A DNA stretch of 64,000 nucleotides from CAWFXC01 sp963819735. Its GTDB lineage: Bacteria; Actinomycetota; Acidimicrobiia; IMCC26256; DASPTH01. The DNA is taken from assembly GCA_963819735.1 (NCBI GenBank), contig CAWFXC010000001.1, positions 2,418,001 to 2,482,000 on the forward strand, written 5' to 3'. Below, piece after piece: positions 15,709-25,444 of this stretch. The notes beneath the pieces were generated by a model. That model worked only from the letters and a program-made list of their open reading frames with translations, ran no database searches and was not told where the DNA came from. The position numbers were made by a program, and so were the translations under genes. The number at the start of each line of letters is the position of its first letter. Within the stretch, counting starts at the first letter, position 1.

Positions 15709-17016
15709 ATGCCCGAGCGTGTCAGGATCGGCGCCGGCGCCGGCTTCGCCGACGACCGGATCGACCCGGCGGTCGACCTCGTCGAACGGGGTGACCTCGA
15801 CTTCTTGGTGTTCGAATGCCTCGCCGAGCGGACGATCGCGCTCCGGCAACTCGAACGGCTCCGCAATCCGGCCGCGGGGTTCGATCCTTTGCTCCGTGAC
15901 CGGATGGTCGCGGTGCTGGTCGGCTGCCGGGCGCGAGGCGTCCGCATCGTCACGAACGCGGGTGCGGCGAATCCACACGGCGCGGCCGCCGTCGTCGCCG
16001 AGGTCGCGCGCGCCGCGTCCCTGTCGCTGCGGATCGGCGTCGTGCTCGGTGACGACGTGCTCGACGTCCTGGATGCGTCCGACCTGGATGCGACCGACGC
16101 CATCTCGGCCAACGCCTATCTCGGGAGCGCGGGGATCGTCGAAGCGCTCGACGACGGCGCCGATGTCGTGGTCACCGGTCGCGTCGCCGACGCAGCACTG
16201 TTCGCCGCCCCGCTCGTGCACGCGCACGGTTGGGCGATGGACGACTGGGAGCACCTGGCGGCGGCGCTCGCGGTCGGTCACCTCCTCGAGTGCGCCGGGC
16301 AGGTGACGGGCGGTTACTTCGCCGATCCCGGCGTCAACGATGTTGCCGGCCTCGCCGACCTCGGGTTCCCGTTCGCCGATGTCGGCGCCGACGGACACGT
16401 CGAGATCTCGAAGATCGCCGGAACCGGCGGCGTCGTCAACGTGCGAACGTGCACGGAGCAGCTGCTCTACGAAGTCCACGATCCTGCTCGCTACCTCACC
16501 CCCGACGCGGTCGTCGACTTCTCGCGAGCGGTCTTCACGAAGATCGGGGAGTCCCGGGTGGTGCTCGACGGCGTCAGCGCCGGACCACCGCCCGCCACGT
16601 TGAAGGTCTCGGTCGGGAGCCGGGCCGGCTTCGTCGGCGAGGGCGAGATCTCCTACGCCGGTCCCGGATGCGTCGCCCGGGCGGATCTCGCGCTCGAGAT
16701 CCTCGAAAAGCGTCTGCGCGATGCCGGCCTCGACGCTGAGCAATTCCGATTCGAACGGATCGGCGTCGACGCGATCCGGCGCGGTGTCGACGCGCCGGCC
16801 CCCCACGACCTCCCGGAGGTGCGCGTCCGCGTCGCGGGGCGGGTACGCACCGAGGCCGACGCGGAGCGGATCGGTCGCGAGGTGACCGGGCTGTGGCTCA
16901 ACGGTCCGGCCGGTGGCGGCGGGGCCCGCCGATCGGTGACGGAAGAGATCGCGATCCGTTCGACGACCGTGCCGCGCGCGCTCGTGTCCGCACGCGTGGA
17001 GTGGGTCGAGGTCTGA
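15709..17016 (+). CDS. AtuA-family acyl-CoA/terpene catabolism protein, large part
   Basis: 435 residues matching the DUF1446/AtuA family: RIGAGAGFADDRIDPAVDLV, FECLAERTIALRQ, VTNAGAANPHGAA, DDGADVVVTGRVADAALFA, HLLECAGQVTGGYFADPG and a Gly-rich GPAGGGGARR near the end. AtuA was first seen in acyclic terpene (citronellol) utilisation; its exact reaction is not settled. ATG at 15709 follows a CGACGG sequence. The small AtuA C-terminal-like protein starts 2 bp after the stop, completing in two genes what some relatives carry in one chain. It lies in a catabolic cluster with a transporter binding protein and hydrolases. Confidence 0.88.
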   Translation: MPERVRIGAGAGFADDRIDPAVDLVERGDLDFLVFECLAERTIALRQLERLRNPAAGFDPLLRDRMVAVLVGCRARGVRIVTNAGAANPHGAAAVVAEVARAASLSLRIGVVLGDDVLDVLDASDLDATDAISANAYLGSAGIVEALDDGADVVVTGRVADAALFAAPLVHAHGWAMDDWEHLAAALAVGHLLECAGQVTGGYFADPGVNDVAGLADLGFPFADVGADGHVEISKIAGTGGVVNVRTCTEQLLYEVHDPARYLTPDAVVDFSRAVFTKIGESRVVLDGVSAGPPPATLKVSVGSRAGFVGEGEISYAGPGCVARADLALEILEKRLRDAGLDAEQFRFERIGVDAIRRGVDAPAPHDLPEVRVRVAGRVRTEADAERIGREVTGLWLNGPAGGGGARRSVTEEIAIRSTTVPRALVSARVEWVEV

Positions 17017-17017
17017 C

Positions 17018-17326
17018 GTGCTGCTCCGCGAACTGGCGCACGCACGCTCGGGTGACAAGGGTGCGACCTCCGACATCACGGTCGTGGCATTCGACGCCGC
17101 AGCGTACGACCGGCTGCGAGATGAGCTGTCGAGCGATCGGGTGCGCGAGTACTTCCCCGACCTACCGATCTCGGCCGTGGATCGGTACGAGCTGCCTCAG
17201 TTGCACGCCCTCAAGTTCGTGTTGTACGGCGCCCTGGGTGGGGGCGTCACCCAGACGCTGAATCTCGACGCCCACGGCAAGTCTCTGAGCTCGTGTCTGC
17301 TCGCGATCCATATCGACTGCACATGA
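17018..17326 (+). CDS. AtuA C-terminal-like small partner protein
   Basis: 102 residues starting LLRELAHARSGDKGATSDIT, with central LPQLHALKFVLYGALGGGVT and a final TQTLNLDAHGKSLSSCLL. This matches the small domain that follows the AtuA large domain in fused homologues or is encoded as the next gene. GTG start 1 bp after the AtuA stop, so translation is coupled. It probably forms a heteromer with the AtuA protein. No membrane segment. Confidence 0.8.
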   Translation: MLLRELAHARSGDKGATSDITVVAFDAAAYDRLRDELSSDRVREYFPDLPISAVDRYELPQLHALKFVLYGALGGGVTQTLNLDAHGKSLSSCLLAIHIDCT

Positions 17327-17331
17327 ATAGC

Positions 17332-17350
17332 CCACAGATTGATCTTGGAC
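17332..17350 (+). promoter_or_regulatory. Second copy of the shared cluster element
   Basis: CCACAGATTGATCTTGGAC, sharing an exact ATTGATCTTGGAC core with 15661-15678. It stands 50 bp before the ABC substrate-binding protein start. Confidence 0.5.
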
Positions 17351-17399
17351 TCGAGGGACGAGCGGGCGGAACATGGAACGGAAGCGACCAGGGGAGATC

Positions 17400-18713
17400 A
17401 TGAGACGTCTTGCAGTGCTCATCACCACACTGAGCCTCGCCGCCGGGGCCGTGCTCGCGGTCGGCGCGCCGGCCTCGGCGCAATCCGCGGCCGCAGCGAA
17501 GGCGACCGATATCGGGGTCACCGGTCGGGAGATCCGGATCGCGGTGGTCGCCGACGTGAACAATCCGTTCGCACCCGGCCTGTTCCAGGGCGGCGTGAAC
17601 GGTGTGAAGGCCGCAGTCCAGTACATCAACTCCCAAGGTGGCGTCGCCGGCCGCAAGCTCGCGGTCGACTTCATCGATTCCCAGCTCGACGCGTCGAAGA
17701 CGCGCAACGCGATCATCACCGCGTGCCAGAACGACTTCGCGCTCGTCGGCACCGCGGCCGCGTTCCTGACCACGGTCGAAGACGAGGTCAACTGCAAGGA
17801 CCAGGCCGGTCAGGTGACCGGGCTACCCGACTTCGCCGCCTTCGCGACGGGGGTGCAGCAGTGTTCGCCGGTCGCGTACCCGGTGAACCCGCCCCAGCTC
17901 GACTGCGCGACCAAAGCCGACAACCCGCAGACGTTCCGCGGCAACACCGGCCTCGCGAACTACCTGAAGAAGCTCGCGGGTACGAAGCTGCACGGGCTGT
18001 TCCTCGCCAGTAACGACAGCGCGGTGGCGACGCGGGCGCAGGATCTGCTCCTTGCGTTCCCGCAACACGAAGGGCTCGTGGCGGATCAACACCCGTACGT
18101 CTCCGGATCGGCGCCGCAGAGTGCGTACACGCCGATCGTGCAGAAGCTGAAGGCCGACAACTCGAACTTCGCCATCTCGGCGATGGGATCCTCGGCCGTG
18201 ATCGCGCTCCGGTCGGAAGCGGTCATCCAAGGGTTCGACAACCCGAAGATGTTGTGGGTCTGCTTCGCCTGCTACGACAAGACCTTGCCCGCGGCCGATG
18301 CGGCTCAAGGCACCTACCAGCCGCTGGGCATCCTCCCGTTCGAGGAGGCCAAGTACAACAAGAATCTCGCCGCGCTGGTCAAGCTGGTGGGAAGCGGCAA
18401 GCTCGACCAGTACTCGATCTACGGCTTCGCCGCGACATTGCTGTTCAAGCAGGCGGTCGAGGATGCGGTGGCCAAGGGCGGCGCGAACGCGGTGACCCGG
18501 GCGAACGTGTTGACCGCGGTGAAGGGAATCACCAGCTTCAACGCCGGGGGCATGATCGGCACGAACGACATCGCCGATCGCAAGACGGGGCCCTGCTTCC
18601 TCGTGATGCAGGCGAAGAACAAGAAGTGGGTGCGCACGTATCCGGCGAAGCCCGGGACGTTCGATTGCAAGACGGCGCAACCGACAACAATCCGACTCGA
18701 CCAGACGGGCTGA
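17400..18713 (+). CDS. ABC transporter substrate-binding protein, branched-chain amino acid (Peripla_BP_6) type
   Basis: 437 residues. A Sec signal peptide (MRRLAVLITTLSLAAGAVLA, cleavage near ASAQS) precedes a two-lobe periplasmic-binding fold: TDIGVTGREIRIAVVADVNN, FQGGVNGVKAAVQYINSQGG and VAGRKLAVDFIDSQL. There is no lipobox. ATG at 17400 is preceded by GGGGAG. No permease or ATPase genes are nearby, so it must use transporter parts from elsewhere. In this cluster its ligand is probably the terpenoid, lipid or amide substrate rather than an amino acid; that is inference. A related but broken copy lies at 34730-36052. Confidence 0.9.
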   Translation: MRRLAVLITTLSLAAGAVLAVGAPASAQSAAAAKATDIGVTGREIRIAVVADVNNPFAPGLFQGGVNGVKAAVQYINSQGGVAGRKLAVDFIDSQLDASKTRNAIITACQNDFALVGTAAAFLTTVEDEVNCKDQAGQVTGLPDFAAFATGVQQCSPVAYPVNPPQLDCATKADNPQTFRGNTGLANYLKKLAGTKLHGLFLASNDSAVATRAQDLLLAFPQHEGLVADQHPYVSGSAPQSAYTPIVQKLKADNSNFAISAMGSSAVIALRSEAVIQGFDNPKMLWVCFACYDKTLPAADAAQGTYQPLGILPFEEAKYNKNLAALVKLVGSGKLDQYSIYGFAATLLFKQAVEDAVAKGGANAVTRANVLTAVKGITSFNAGGMIGTNDIADRKTGPCFLVMQAKNKKWVRTYPAKPGTFDCKTAQPTTIRLDQTG

Positions 18714-18717
18714 CCGC

Positions 18718-19572
18718 GTGGATCTCGAGGGCAAGGTCGCAGTCATCACGGGGGCGTCGACCGGCATCGGCCGCGCCGCCGCCGGGGCCTTCGCGTCGGC
18801 AGGGATGAAGGTCGTGCTCGCGGCGCGCCGGGCCGACCGGTTAGCAGCGGCGGTCGGGGAGCTGCGGGCCGAGGGCTTCGACGCGGTCGGAGTGCCGACC
18901 GATGTGACCGACTTCGATCAGCTGTCACGACTGGCCGATGCAGCGTACGACGCGTTCGCGCGTGTCGACGTCGCGTTCTTCAACGCCGGCAACCCCAGCG
19001 CCGATCGGTTGATCGATCCCGATCTCGATGTGTGGCAGACCGCGATCGGCACGAACATTCTCGGCCTCCTACACGGGCTCAAGGCGTTCGTTCCGCGGAT
19101 GTTGCGCGACGGAGGGCCGTGCAGCGTGCTCGCGACGACATCGGGCGCGGGAATTCACGGCACCGCGTACGACACCGCGCCCTACGCGGCGACGAAGGCC
19201 GCACAGTTGTCGATCATGGAGAGCCTGTACGGCCAGGCCCGCGACGAGGGCCTCCCGCTGCACGTCGGGGTGGTCGTCCCGCCGTTGACGCGGACGAACC
19301 TGGCCGGTGACGACCTGTCGATCTGGGGACACGTCGTCGACGGGTTGGCGAACCGCGGGATCCCCGCGGCACTCATCGAACCGGAGGAGCTCGCCCACGT
19401 GATCGTCGAGGGTCTCGAGCGCCGCGCGTTCTGGATCGAGGCGGACTACGACCAGGACGCCCGCTACTTCGGCGGTCGGAACCGCGACACGATCACGCGC
19501 AACCACGAGATCATCGCCGCGAAGGCCGCCGCCATGGTCAACCACACGGCTCCCGACGGATACCTCTGGTGA
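18718..19572 (+). CDS. Short-chain dehydrogenase/reductase
   Basis: 284 residues. Rossmann motif TGASTGIG near the N-terminus, FNAGNPSA in place of NNAG, and the catalytic Ser region with Tyr and Lys in YAATKAAQL. The GTG at 18718 starts 4 bp after the binding-protein stop, and the end overlaps the nitrilase start (GTGA), so all are one operon. It oxidises or reduces an alcohol/ketone with NAD(P)(H); the substrate is not deducible. Confidence 0.9.
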   Translation: MDLEGKVAVITGASTGIGRAAAGAFASAGMKVVLAARRADRLAAAVGELRAEGFDAVGVPTDVTDFDQLSRLADAAYDAFARVDVAFFNAGNPSADRLIDPDLDVWQTAIGTNILGLLHGLKAFVPRMLRDGGPCSVLATTSGAGIHGTAYDTAPYAATKAAQLSIMESLYGQARDEGLPLHVGVVVPPLTRTNLAGDDLSIWGHVVDGLANRGIPAALIEPEELAHVIVEGLERRAFWIEADYDQDARYFGGRNRDTITRNHEIIAAKAAAMVNHTAPDGYLW

Positions 19573-20428
19573 GCGGTGCGGTCGCGCCTGCGACAGTGCT
19601 CGCGGTCGGCCAACTCCAGATCCTCGAGGGTGAAGTCGCGATCAACGCCCGAGGGTGCCACGGTGCGATCGAGGACGCCGCCTCGGCTGACGCCGATCTC
19701 CTGGTGTTGCCCGAATGCGCGCTCACCGGGTATCAGTTCGCGACCGGCGACGAGGCGTTCGCGGCGTCGATCACGGCGGGCGATCTCCGGCTCCGGGCGC
19801 TCGGAGATGCAGCCACCCAACTATCGCTGACGGTCGTGGTCGGATTCCTCGAACGTGCCGACGACGTGCTCTGCAACACCGCGGCAGTCCTGGGCGCCGA
19901 CGGGTGCACGACGCTCATCCGCAAGACGCACCTCCCGGTACTCGCGGCCGATCGTTTCGTGACGCCCGGCGATCGGATCGGACCCGTGGTCGCGACGCCG
20001 TTCGGCCGGTCGGGGTCGCCATCTGCTACGACTTCCGCTTCCCCGAGGTGTGTCGGTCCCTGGCTCTCATGGGCGCCGAGGTCATTGCGGTGCCGGTGAA
20101 CTGGTCCAGCGCGGTGACCGTGCTCGCCGACCACTTCGTGCCGGTGCGCGCGGTCGAGAACCGGGTGTTCGTGGCGGTAGCCGACCGGGCGGGCGCAACC
20201 GGCGGGACATCGTTCCTCGGGGCCAGCCGTGTCGTCGGTCCCGACGGCACCGCACTCACGGCACCGCTGAACCCTTGCCAGGAACACGCCATCGCCGTGA
20301 CCGCAGTCGATCTCGAGCTCGCGCGCACCAAAGCAACGGTGTTCGAGCCCGACGGGTTCGAGATCGACGTGTTCGCCCACCGCCGACCCGATCTCTACGG
20401 ATCGTTCGGCCTCGACCCGGAGGACTAG
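19569..20428 (+). pseudogene. Carbon-nitrogen hydrolase (nitrilase superfamily), one frameshift
   Basis: The first frame (19569 to about 20008) carries LLVLPECALTGYQ with the catalytic Glu and LIRKTHLP with the catalytic Lys. The second frame (about 20009-20428) begins VGVAICYDFRFPE with the nucleophilic Cys and continues to DLYGSFGLDPED. Adding one G in the CCGG run at 20005-20009 joins them as ATPFGRVGVAICYD. All triad residues survive, so the break may be a sequencing indel. If real, the gene is dead. The GTG start overlaps the SDR stop. Likely hydrolyses an amide or nitrile in the cluster's pathway. Confidence 0.85.
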
Positions 20429-20432
20429 GGCA

Positions 20433-22044
20433 ATGCGCGACGCCACCAACGCCGTCGAAGTCGAACGCGACGTCAAGATCCCGATGCCCGACGGTGCGAC
20501 GCTGCTCGCCGACATCTGGCACCCGGTCGGAGTCGACGACGCGCCGACGATTCTCGAACGGACCCCGTACGGGCGGATGACGCTGTCGACGTGGGACCGC
20601 AGCGGTGAGGTGCTGGCCGCGCGCGGATACCGCTTCATCCTGCAGGCCGTGCGCGGTACCGACGGCTCGGGAGGTTCGCAGCACTTCTTCGCCGAACGCG
20701 ACGACGGTCGCGCCACCGCGGACTGGGTCGCCGCTCAGCCGTGGTTCAACGGACACCTCGGGACCTACGGGGCGAGCTACATGGGCTTCACCCAATGGGC
20801 ACTTGCCTCGACGAACCCGTCCTACCTCGACGCGATGGTCATCTCCCTGTCGTCCCGCGCCTCGAGTTGGTATCTGGGCGGCGCGCTCGCGCTCGAGCTG
20901 ATGATCAACTGGGATCTCAGCGCGCTGGCCTTCCTGCACCCCGAACGCGGCGGGTTCGCCCAGGACATCACCCCGGAGGGCATCGAGCGCCAACAGCAGA
21001 TGCTCACCACCGCGTTCAACCACCTTCCGCTCGGCGACGCGTTGCTGCACGTCGCGGGCGAGACCCATCCGCTGTACGAGCAGCAACTCGCACACCCATC
21101 GGCTGATGATCCGCACTGGGCGCCGGTCAACTTCGAGGCCGCCCTGGACCAGTGGACCGTGCCGACGCTTGTTGATCGACGGCTGGTTCGACGCGCCACT
21201 CCCCGGCGTGTGCGAAGACTTCGTCGCGCTCCGAGCCGGGGGCGCGCCCGTCGCGATGCGCATCGGTGGGGGCGGGCACCTCGACGGCGGTGGCGAAGGT
21301 GCGGCCGACGCCGCACTGGCCTGGTTCGACCGGTACCTGCTCGGCGACGATTCGGTCGCGGTCGGCGCACCGGTCTGCGTGCACGTGCAGGGTGACAACG
21401 GGCAGTGGCGGGAGTTCGCGGACTGGCCGCCGCCGGCATCGGTACCCACGCGCTGGTACCTGCAGCCGCTCGGCGGCCTCGGTACCCAGGCCCCGACCGC
21501 GGCCTCCCCGCCCGATCGATACCGCTACGACCCGGCCGACCCGACGCCGTCGCTCGGCGGCACCGGCCTCATGACCGGCGCCACCGTCGACAACGGGCCG
21601 CTCGAAGCGCGCGCCGACGTGCTCCTCTACACCAGCGACGTGCTCGACGAACCGGTGGAGTTGATCGGGCCGGTCGAGGCGGATCTCGTGGTCTCGTCAA
21701 CCCTCGACCACACCGACTTCTTCGTGCGCGTGTGCGACGTGCATCCCGACGGTCGTAGCTTCAACGTCTGCGACGGTCTCCAGCGCTTCGACCCGAACAC
21801 CATCGCCCGCCGCGCCGACGACACGTTCGTCGCCACCGTGCGGATCTGGCCGATCGGGCACCGTTTCGGAGCCGGGCACCGCATCCGCGTCCACGTCTCG
21901 AGCGGCGCGCATCCGGTGTACGGACGCAACCTCGGCACCGGCGACCCGCCGGCCACCGCGACGGAGATGCGCGTCGCCGATCAGGCCGTCTACCACGACG
22001 CGGAACGCCGCTCCTCGGTCACGTTGCCGGTGTATCCCGCGTGA
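20433..22044 (+). pseudogene. CocE/NonD-type alpha/beta hydrolase, one frameshift
   Basis: The first frame (20433 to about 21170) has the X-Pro dipeptidyl-peptidase/CocE N-terminal domain with nucleophile elbow TYGASYMGFTQ. The second frame (about 21171-22044) resumes with LLIDGWFDAPLPGVCEDF, holds GGGGHLDGGGEGAADAALAW, where the catalytic His may lie, and ends with the C-terminal jelly-roll (VDNGPLEARADVLLYTS, RIRVHVSSGAHPVY). Deleting one T in GCTTG at 21168-21171 joins them as PTLLIDGWFD. An esterase or amidase role is expected. It sits 4 bp after the nitrilase and overlaps the M20 gene start. Confidence 0.85.
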
Positions 22045-23230
22045 CTCCGCTCGCCGACTCCGCCGCGGCGATGCAGGACGACCTCGTCGCCCTCCGTCGA
22101 CGACTTCATCGCACGCCGGAGGTCGGTCTGCAGCTCCCGGAGACCCAGGCCATCGTGCTGCGCGCGATCGGTGGGCTCGACCTCGAGCTCACGACGTACG
22201 ACGACTTCTCCGGCGCAGCCGCCGTCCTCCACGGTGCCGAGTCGGGACCCGTGGTGTTGCTCCGCGCCGACATGGATGCGCTGCCCGTGACGGAGGAGAC
22301 AGGCGTCGACTTTGCGTTCGACGGCCCGCGGATGCATGCCTGCGGCCACGACCTGCACATGACGATGCTGGTCGGCGCGGCGCGTCTGCTCTGCGAACGT
22401 CGCTCCACCCTGCGCGGCTCCGTGGTCTTCGTGTTCCAACCGGGTGAGGAGGGCTACTTCGGCGCTCGGCACATGATCGATGCCGGGGTCCTCACGGTCG
22501 CGGGGCGGAAGGCCGATGCCGCCTACGCGCTGCACGTCGCGCCGGCCCTGCTCCGCCGCGGTGTCGTCGCGACGCGACCCGGCCCGCTGTTGGCGTCCGT
22601 CGACCGGTTGCACGTAGAGGTCCATGGCGAGTCCGGTCATGGCGCGCGTCCGCATCTCGCGCGCGACCCGATCCCGGTCGCGGCCGAGATCGTCACCGCG
22701 TTGCACACTGCGGTGACGCGTCAGTTCGACATCTTCGATCCGGTCGTCGTTTCGGTCGGCGTCCTCGAGGCCGGGGCGGCCCACAACGTCATCGCCGGCT
22801 CGGCGCGGATCGACGCGACGATGCGCTCGTTCTCAGCGACGGCCCGCGGCGTCTCGCCGAAGTGACCGTGCGTCTGTGTCGCGGGATCGCGGAGGCCCAC
22901 GGTCTCCACGCCGACGTCGTCGTGGAAAGCCAGTATCCGGCGACGGTGAACGACGCGGCCGCAGCGGCGCGGTTCGAGCGCGTCGCGGCCGGGCTGTTCG
23001 GTGCCGAGAACGTCGAGACGTTCGAGCACCCACTCCCAGGTGCCGAAGACTTCTCGTTCGTGCTGAACGAGGTACCGGGAGCGCTGGCGTTCCTCGGGGT
23101 CTGCGTTCCCGAGCGCGATCCGGCGACCGCGCCCTACAACCACTCGTCGAACGCGCTCCACGACGACAGCACGCTGGCCGATGGCGCTCGTCTCCTGGCG
23201 GCGATGGCCCTCGACCACCTCGACGCCTGA
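22041..23230 (+). pseudogene. M20-family amidohydrolase, one frameshift
   Basis: The first frame (22041-22865) carries the M20 amidohydrolase start (DLVALRRRLHRTPEVGLQLP), metal ligands in LRADMDALPVTEETG and HACGHDLHMTML, and the catalytic Glu region QPGEEGYFGA. The second frame (22862-23230) holds the C-terminal part, including HPLPGAEDFSFVLNEVPG and YNHSSNALHDDS with a metal His. A single-base deletion near 22845-22856 explains the break. Relatives are N-acyl-amino-acid and IAA-amino-acid hydrolases. It ends the catabolic operon. Confidence 0.85.
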
Positions 23231-23235
23231 CCGAA

Positions 23236-23460
23236 CTCGTAGTCGCGGCGCTTGCCCCGGTGAACGCCTCGGCCGATCAGGCCGGGGGCTTCGTGTGGCG
23301 ACTCCAAACCGAGGACGGGAACGCCACCGCGATCCGAGCGTTCGATTGGGACACCGGGAAGCGCCCGTGTGATCGTGAACCTGAGCGTTTGGCAGTGCGT
23401 CGAACAGCTGGCCACGTGGGTGTACGGCGATCTACATCGCATGGTGCTGCGACGGCCGCG
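23236..23460 (+). pseudogene. DUF3291 protein remnant
   Basis: Pieces of a DUF3291 protein in two frames: APVNASADQAGGFVWRLQTE and GNATAIRAF, then, after a frame change near 23365, VIVNLSVWQCVEQLATWVYG. Both ends are missing. No start codon or ribosome binding site fits. Likely debris of gene loss just downstream of the catabolic operon. Confidence 0.6.
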
Positions 23461-23520
23461 CCATACCCGACCGACCGGCAGACTGACGGCTCGATCGGCC
23501 ACGTGGCTCTCCGCGCTCGT

Positions 23521-23815
23521 CTACGAGCGTCGGGCGATCGATGGTCGGACGTCGCCAAGCTCGGGGACGGGTCGCGGTGGAGACTGGTTCGCGACGGGAG
23601 GCGCGAGTGCCGAGACGATCCATGCGTCGCACGTCGACCGGACGCTGCCCATGTCGGTGATCTCGGATTCGGTCAACAGGAGCGCGGCGACGCCGCGCAT
23701 CAAGCCGAAGAGCACGACAGCTGATGCCGTAGCGTCGAGATCTTCCCGGATGGACCCGTCCTGCTGGCCGCGTCTGATGAGGTCAGCCCATCCGACAGGC
23801 AGAGCGGTACCGCGT
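23521..23815 (-). pseudogene. TetR-family regulator, C-terminal remnant
   Basis: The minus-strand reading GWADLIRRGQQDGSIREDLD, DATASAVVLFGLMRGVAALL and DAWIVSALAPP matches the ligand-binding half of TetR/AcrR regulators. The DNA-binding half is absent: sequence identity to TetR stops at about 23815, where an integrase fragment begins on the other strand. Confidence 0.6.
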
Positions 23816-23819
23816 CCTG

Positions 23820-24493
23820 TTGCTGCAGGCGTCTCAGGCGGGTGAGCAATTCGACACAACCACCGGTGAGCCCGAGTCCTGGGCGCCATCACTGGACGGT
23901 ATGCCGATCCACGACTGGGCGCGGCAGTGGTTGGCCGAGCAATGGCAGGAGTGGCAGCCGCGTACCCGAGCATCGGCAGTGGAAGCGCTCGCCAAGCTCG
24001 TCCTGCTCGCGTCGCACTCGAATGCCGTCTCGCCGGCGACGTTGCGTCGCTACCTCCACGTCGCACTGGTACCGGGTTCTGATCGCGACAGTCGCCTCGA
24101 AGAGTGGCTGGCGACCAACTGTCTGTCCCTGAGCGAGATCGACCGCAGCCGCGTCTCCGAGATCGACCGTCAACTCGGTCTGAAGCTGGACGGCTCGCCA
24201 TTGGCCGCGAGCACCGCCAACCGGATTCGGATTGTCGCTCGTGCCTGCATCAACGCCGCAGTAAGTGCGGGCGCAATCGAGGGTGATCCGTGGCCGCCTC
24301 GGTCGCGGAATCGGGCCCACCGAAAGGCCGTGCGAGTCAACCGGAGTGTCAACATCCGGAGCCTGCCCGGCCCGGAGACAATGGCTCGTGCCACGAGGCG
24401 ATCGCAACGCAGCATCCCGCTAGCAGGACCTATCGCGCGATGACAGCTGTCGCTTACTACGCCGGCCTCAGGTACCAATCTCTCTTGATGTAG
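23820..24493 (+). pseudogene. Tyrosine integrase remnant
   Basis: The N-terminal core-binding part of an actinobacterial phage-type integrase (FDTTTGEPESWAPS, PRTRASAVEALAKLVLLA, ASTANRIRIVARACINAAVS) runs to about 24400. After a frame change it continues HPASRTYRAMTAVAYYAGLR, the start of the catalytic domain, and stops at 24493. The Arg-His-x-x-Arg and Tyr active-site boxes are missing, so it cannot recombine. It marks an old insertion. Confidence 0.7.
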
Positions 24494-24523
24494 CGTCGGG
24501 CGGTGCCTGCCACGCAATCGTGA

Positions 24524-25444
24524 TTAGTTGATGAAGCGGTGGATGGCCTCGTTGGCGTGGTCCTGAAAGGTTGGGTTGGCCAGGTCGGGGAAGATGTCCG
24601 CTTGGTTGACCAAGGGACCCTTGAGCGTGTTGGCCGCGCTGGCGTAGAACACGCCGCTCGACAGGGTCGGGTCGGTGACGCCGTCGACCAGTCGCTTCGC
24701 GCCTACGTCAAGTTTGTGGGCGAGACCCAGGGTGGGCATGACGTATTTGGCCGCTATACGCAGCGGCAATTTGAGGTCATTGGGTGCTTGGGTGCCGGTG
24801 GTGTTGCCGGGGCTCACGGTGATGAATCGGCGGTCAGGGTGTTGGCGGGCCAGGTAGGCCATCCATAGGGCGCCGATGTACTTGGCCTGCCCGAAGGCGA
24901 GGTTGGCGTCAGTTTTTCTGTCGGAGAAGTAGCTGCCGTCAATGACGCTGGCGAGTTCATCCGCAGAGGTTGAGACGAACGATGGCCGCTTCATCCGTAG
25001 CTTTGGAACTCCCCTGGCTGCTTCGCTTCCGGCGAAGACTGCTACCTCGCCAAGTCGGTCCTCGCTCAGGAGCCCTTCGAGGAGAACGACGTGACCTAGA
25101 ACGTTCGTCGCGAACAAGGTTGTGACCCCGTCACCGGTCAAGTCCATCGTCTTGGCGCCGATTACACCGGCGTTCATGACCAGCGCGTCGAGGGATCCGT
25201 CGATGGCCGCGAGGCCGGCACGGACCGAACTCAGATCGGCGACGTCCATGAGAAGGATCTCGAAGATGTGCCGGTCGGTCGCGGCTTCCAGTTCGGCCTT
25301 TGCCGTTGTCGCCCGATCTTGGTTTCGGCACGCTAAGTAGATCCGCGCGATCTCGGGACGTAACGCCAGTTGCCGGGCCACATCCTTGCCGATCCCGGCG
25401 TTGGCGCCTGTGATGAGCACCGTCCTTTCTGGGAGTCTGCTCAC
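24524..25444 (-). CDS. Short-chain dehydrogenase, retinol-dehydrogenase-like
   Basis: 306 residues. Cofactor motif TGANAGIG, LVMNAGV, and an active-site region FGQAKYIGALWMAY in which the usual YxxSK appears to be QAKY, so the Tyr/Lys placement is unusual. Its extra length matches protochlorophyllide reductase/retinol dehydrogenase-like SDRs. The ATG overlaps the stop of the SDR at 25441-26190 by 4 bp. Probably repressed by the divergent TetR at 26295. Confidence 0.85.
   Translation of the reverse strand: MSRLPERTVLITGANAGIGKDVARQLALRPEIARIYLACRNQDRATTAKAELEAATDRHIFEILLMDVADLSSVRAGLAAIDGSLDALVMNAGVIGAKTMDLTGDGVTTLFATNVLGHVVLLEGLLSEDRLGEVAVFAGSEAARGVPKLRMKRPSFVSTSADELASVIDGSYFSDRKTDANLAFGQAKYIGALWMAYLARQHPDRRFITVSPGNTTGTQAPNDLKLPLRIAAKYVMPTLGLAHKLDVGAKRLVDGVTDPTLSSGVFYASAANTLKGPLVNQADIFPDLANPTFQDHANEAIHRFIN

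Noticed and set aside
23820..24493. Active integrative element using the integrase
   Set aside because: The integrase lacks its catalytic boxes and is frame-broken, and no att repeats were found.
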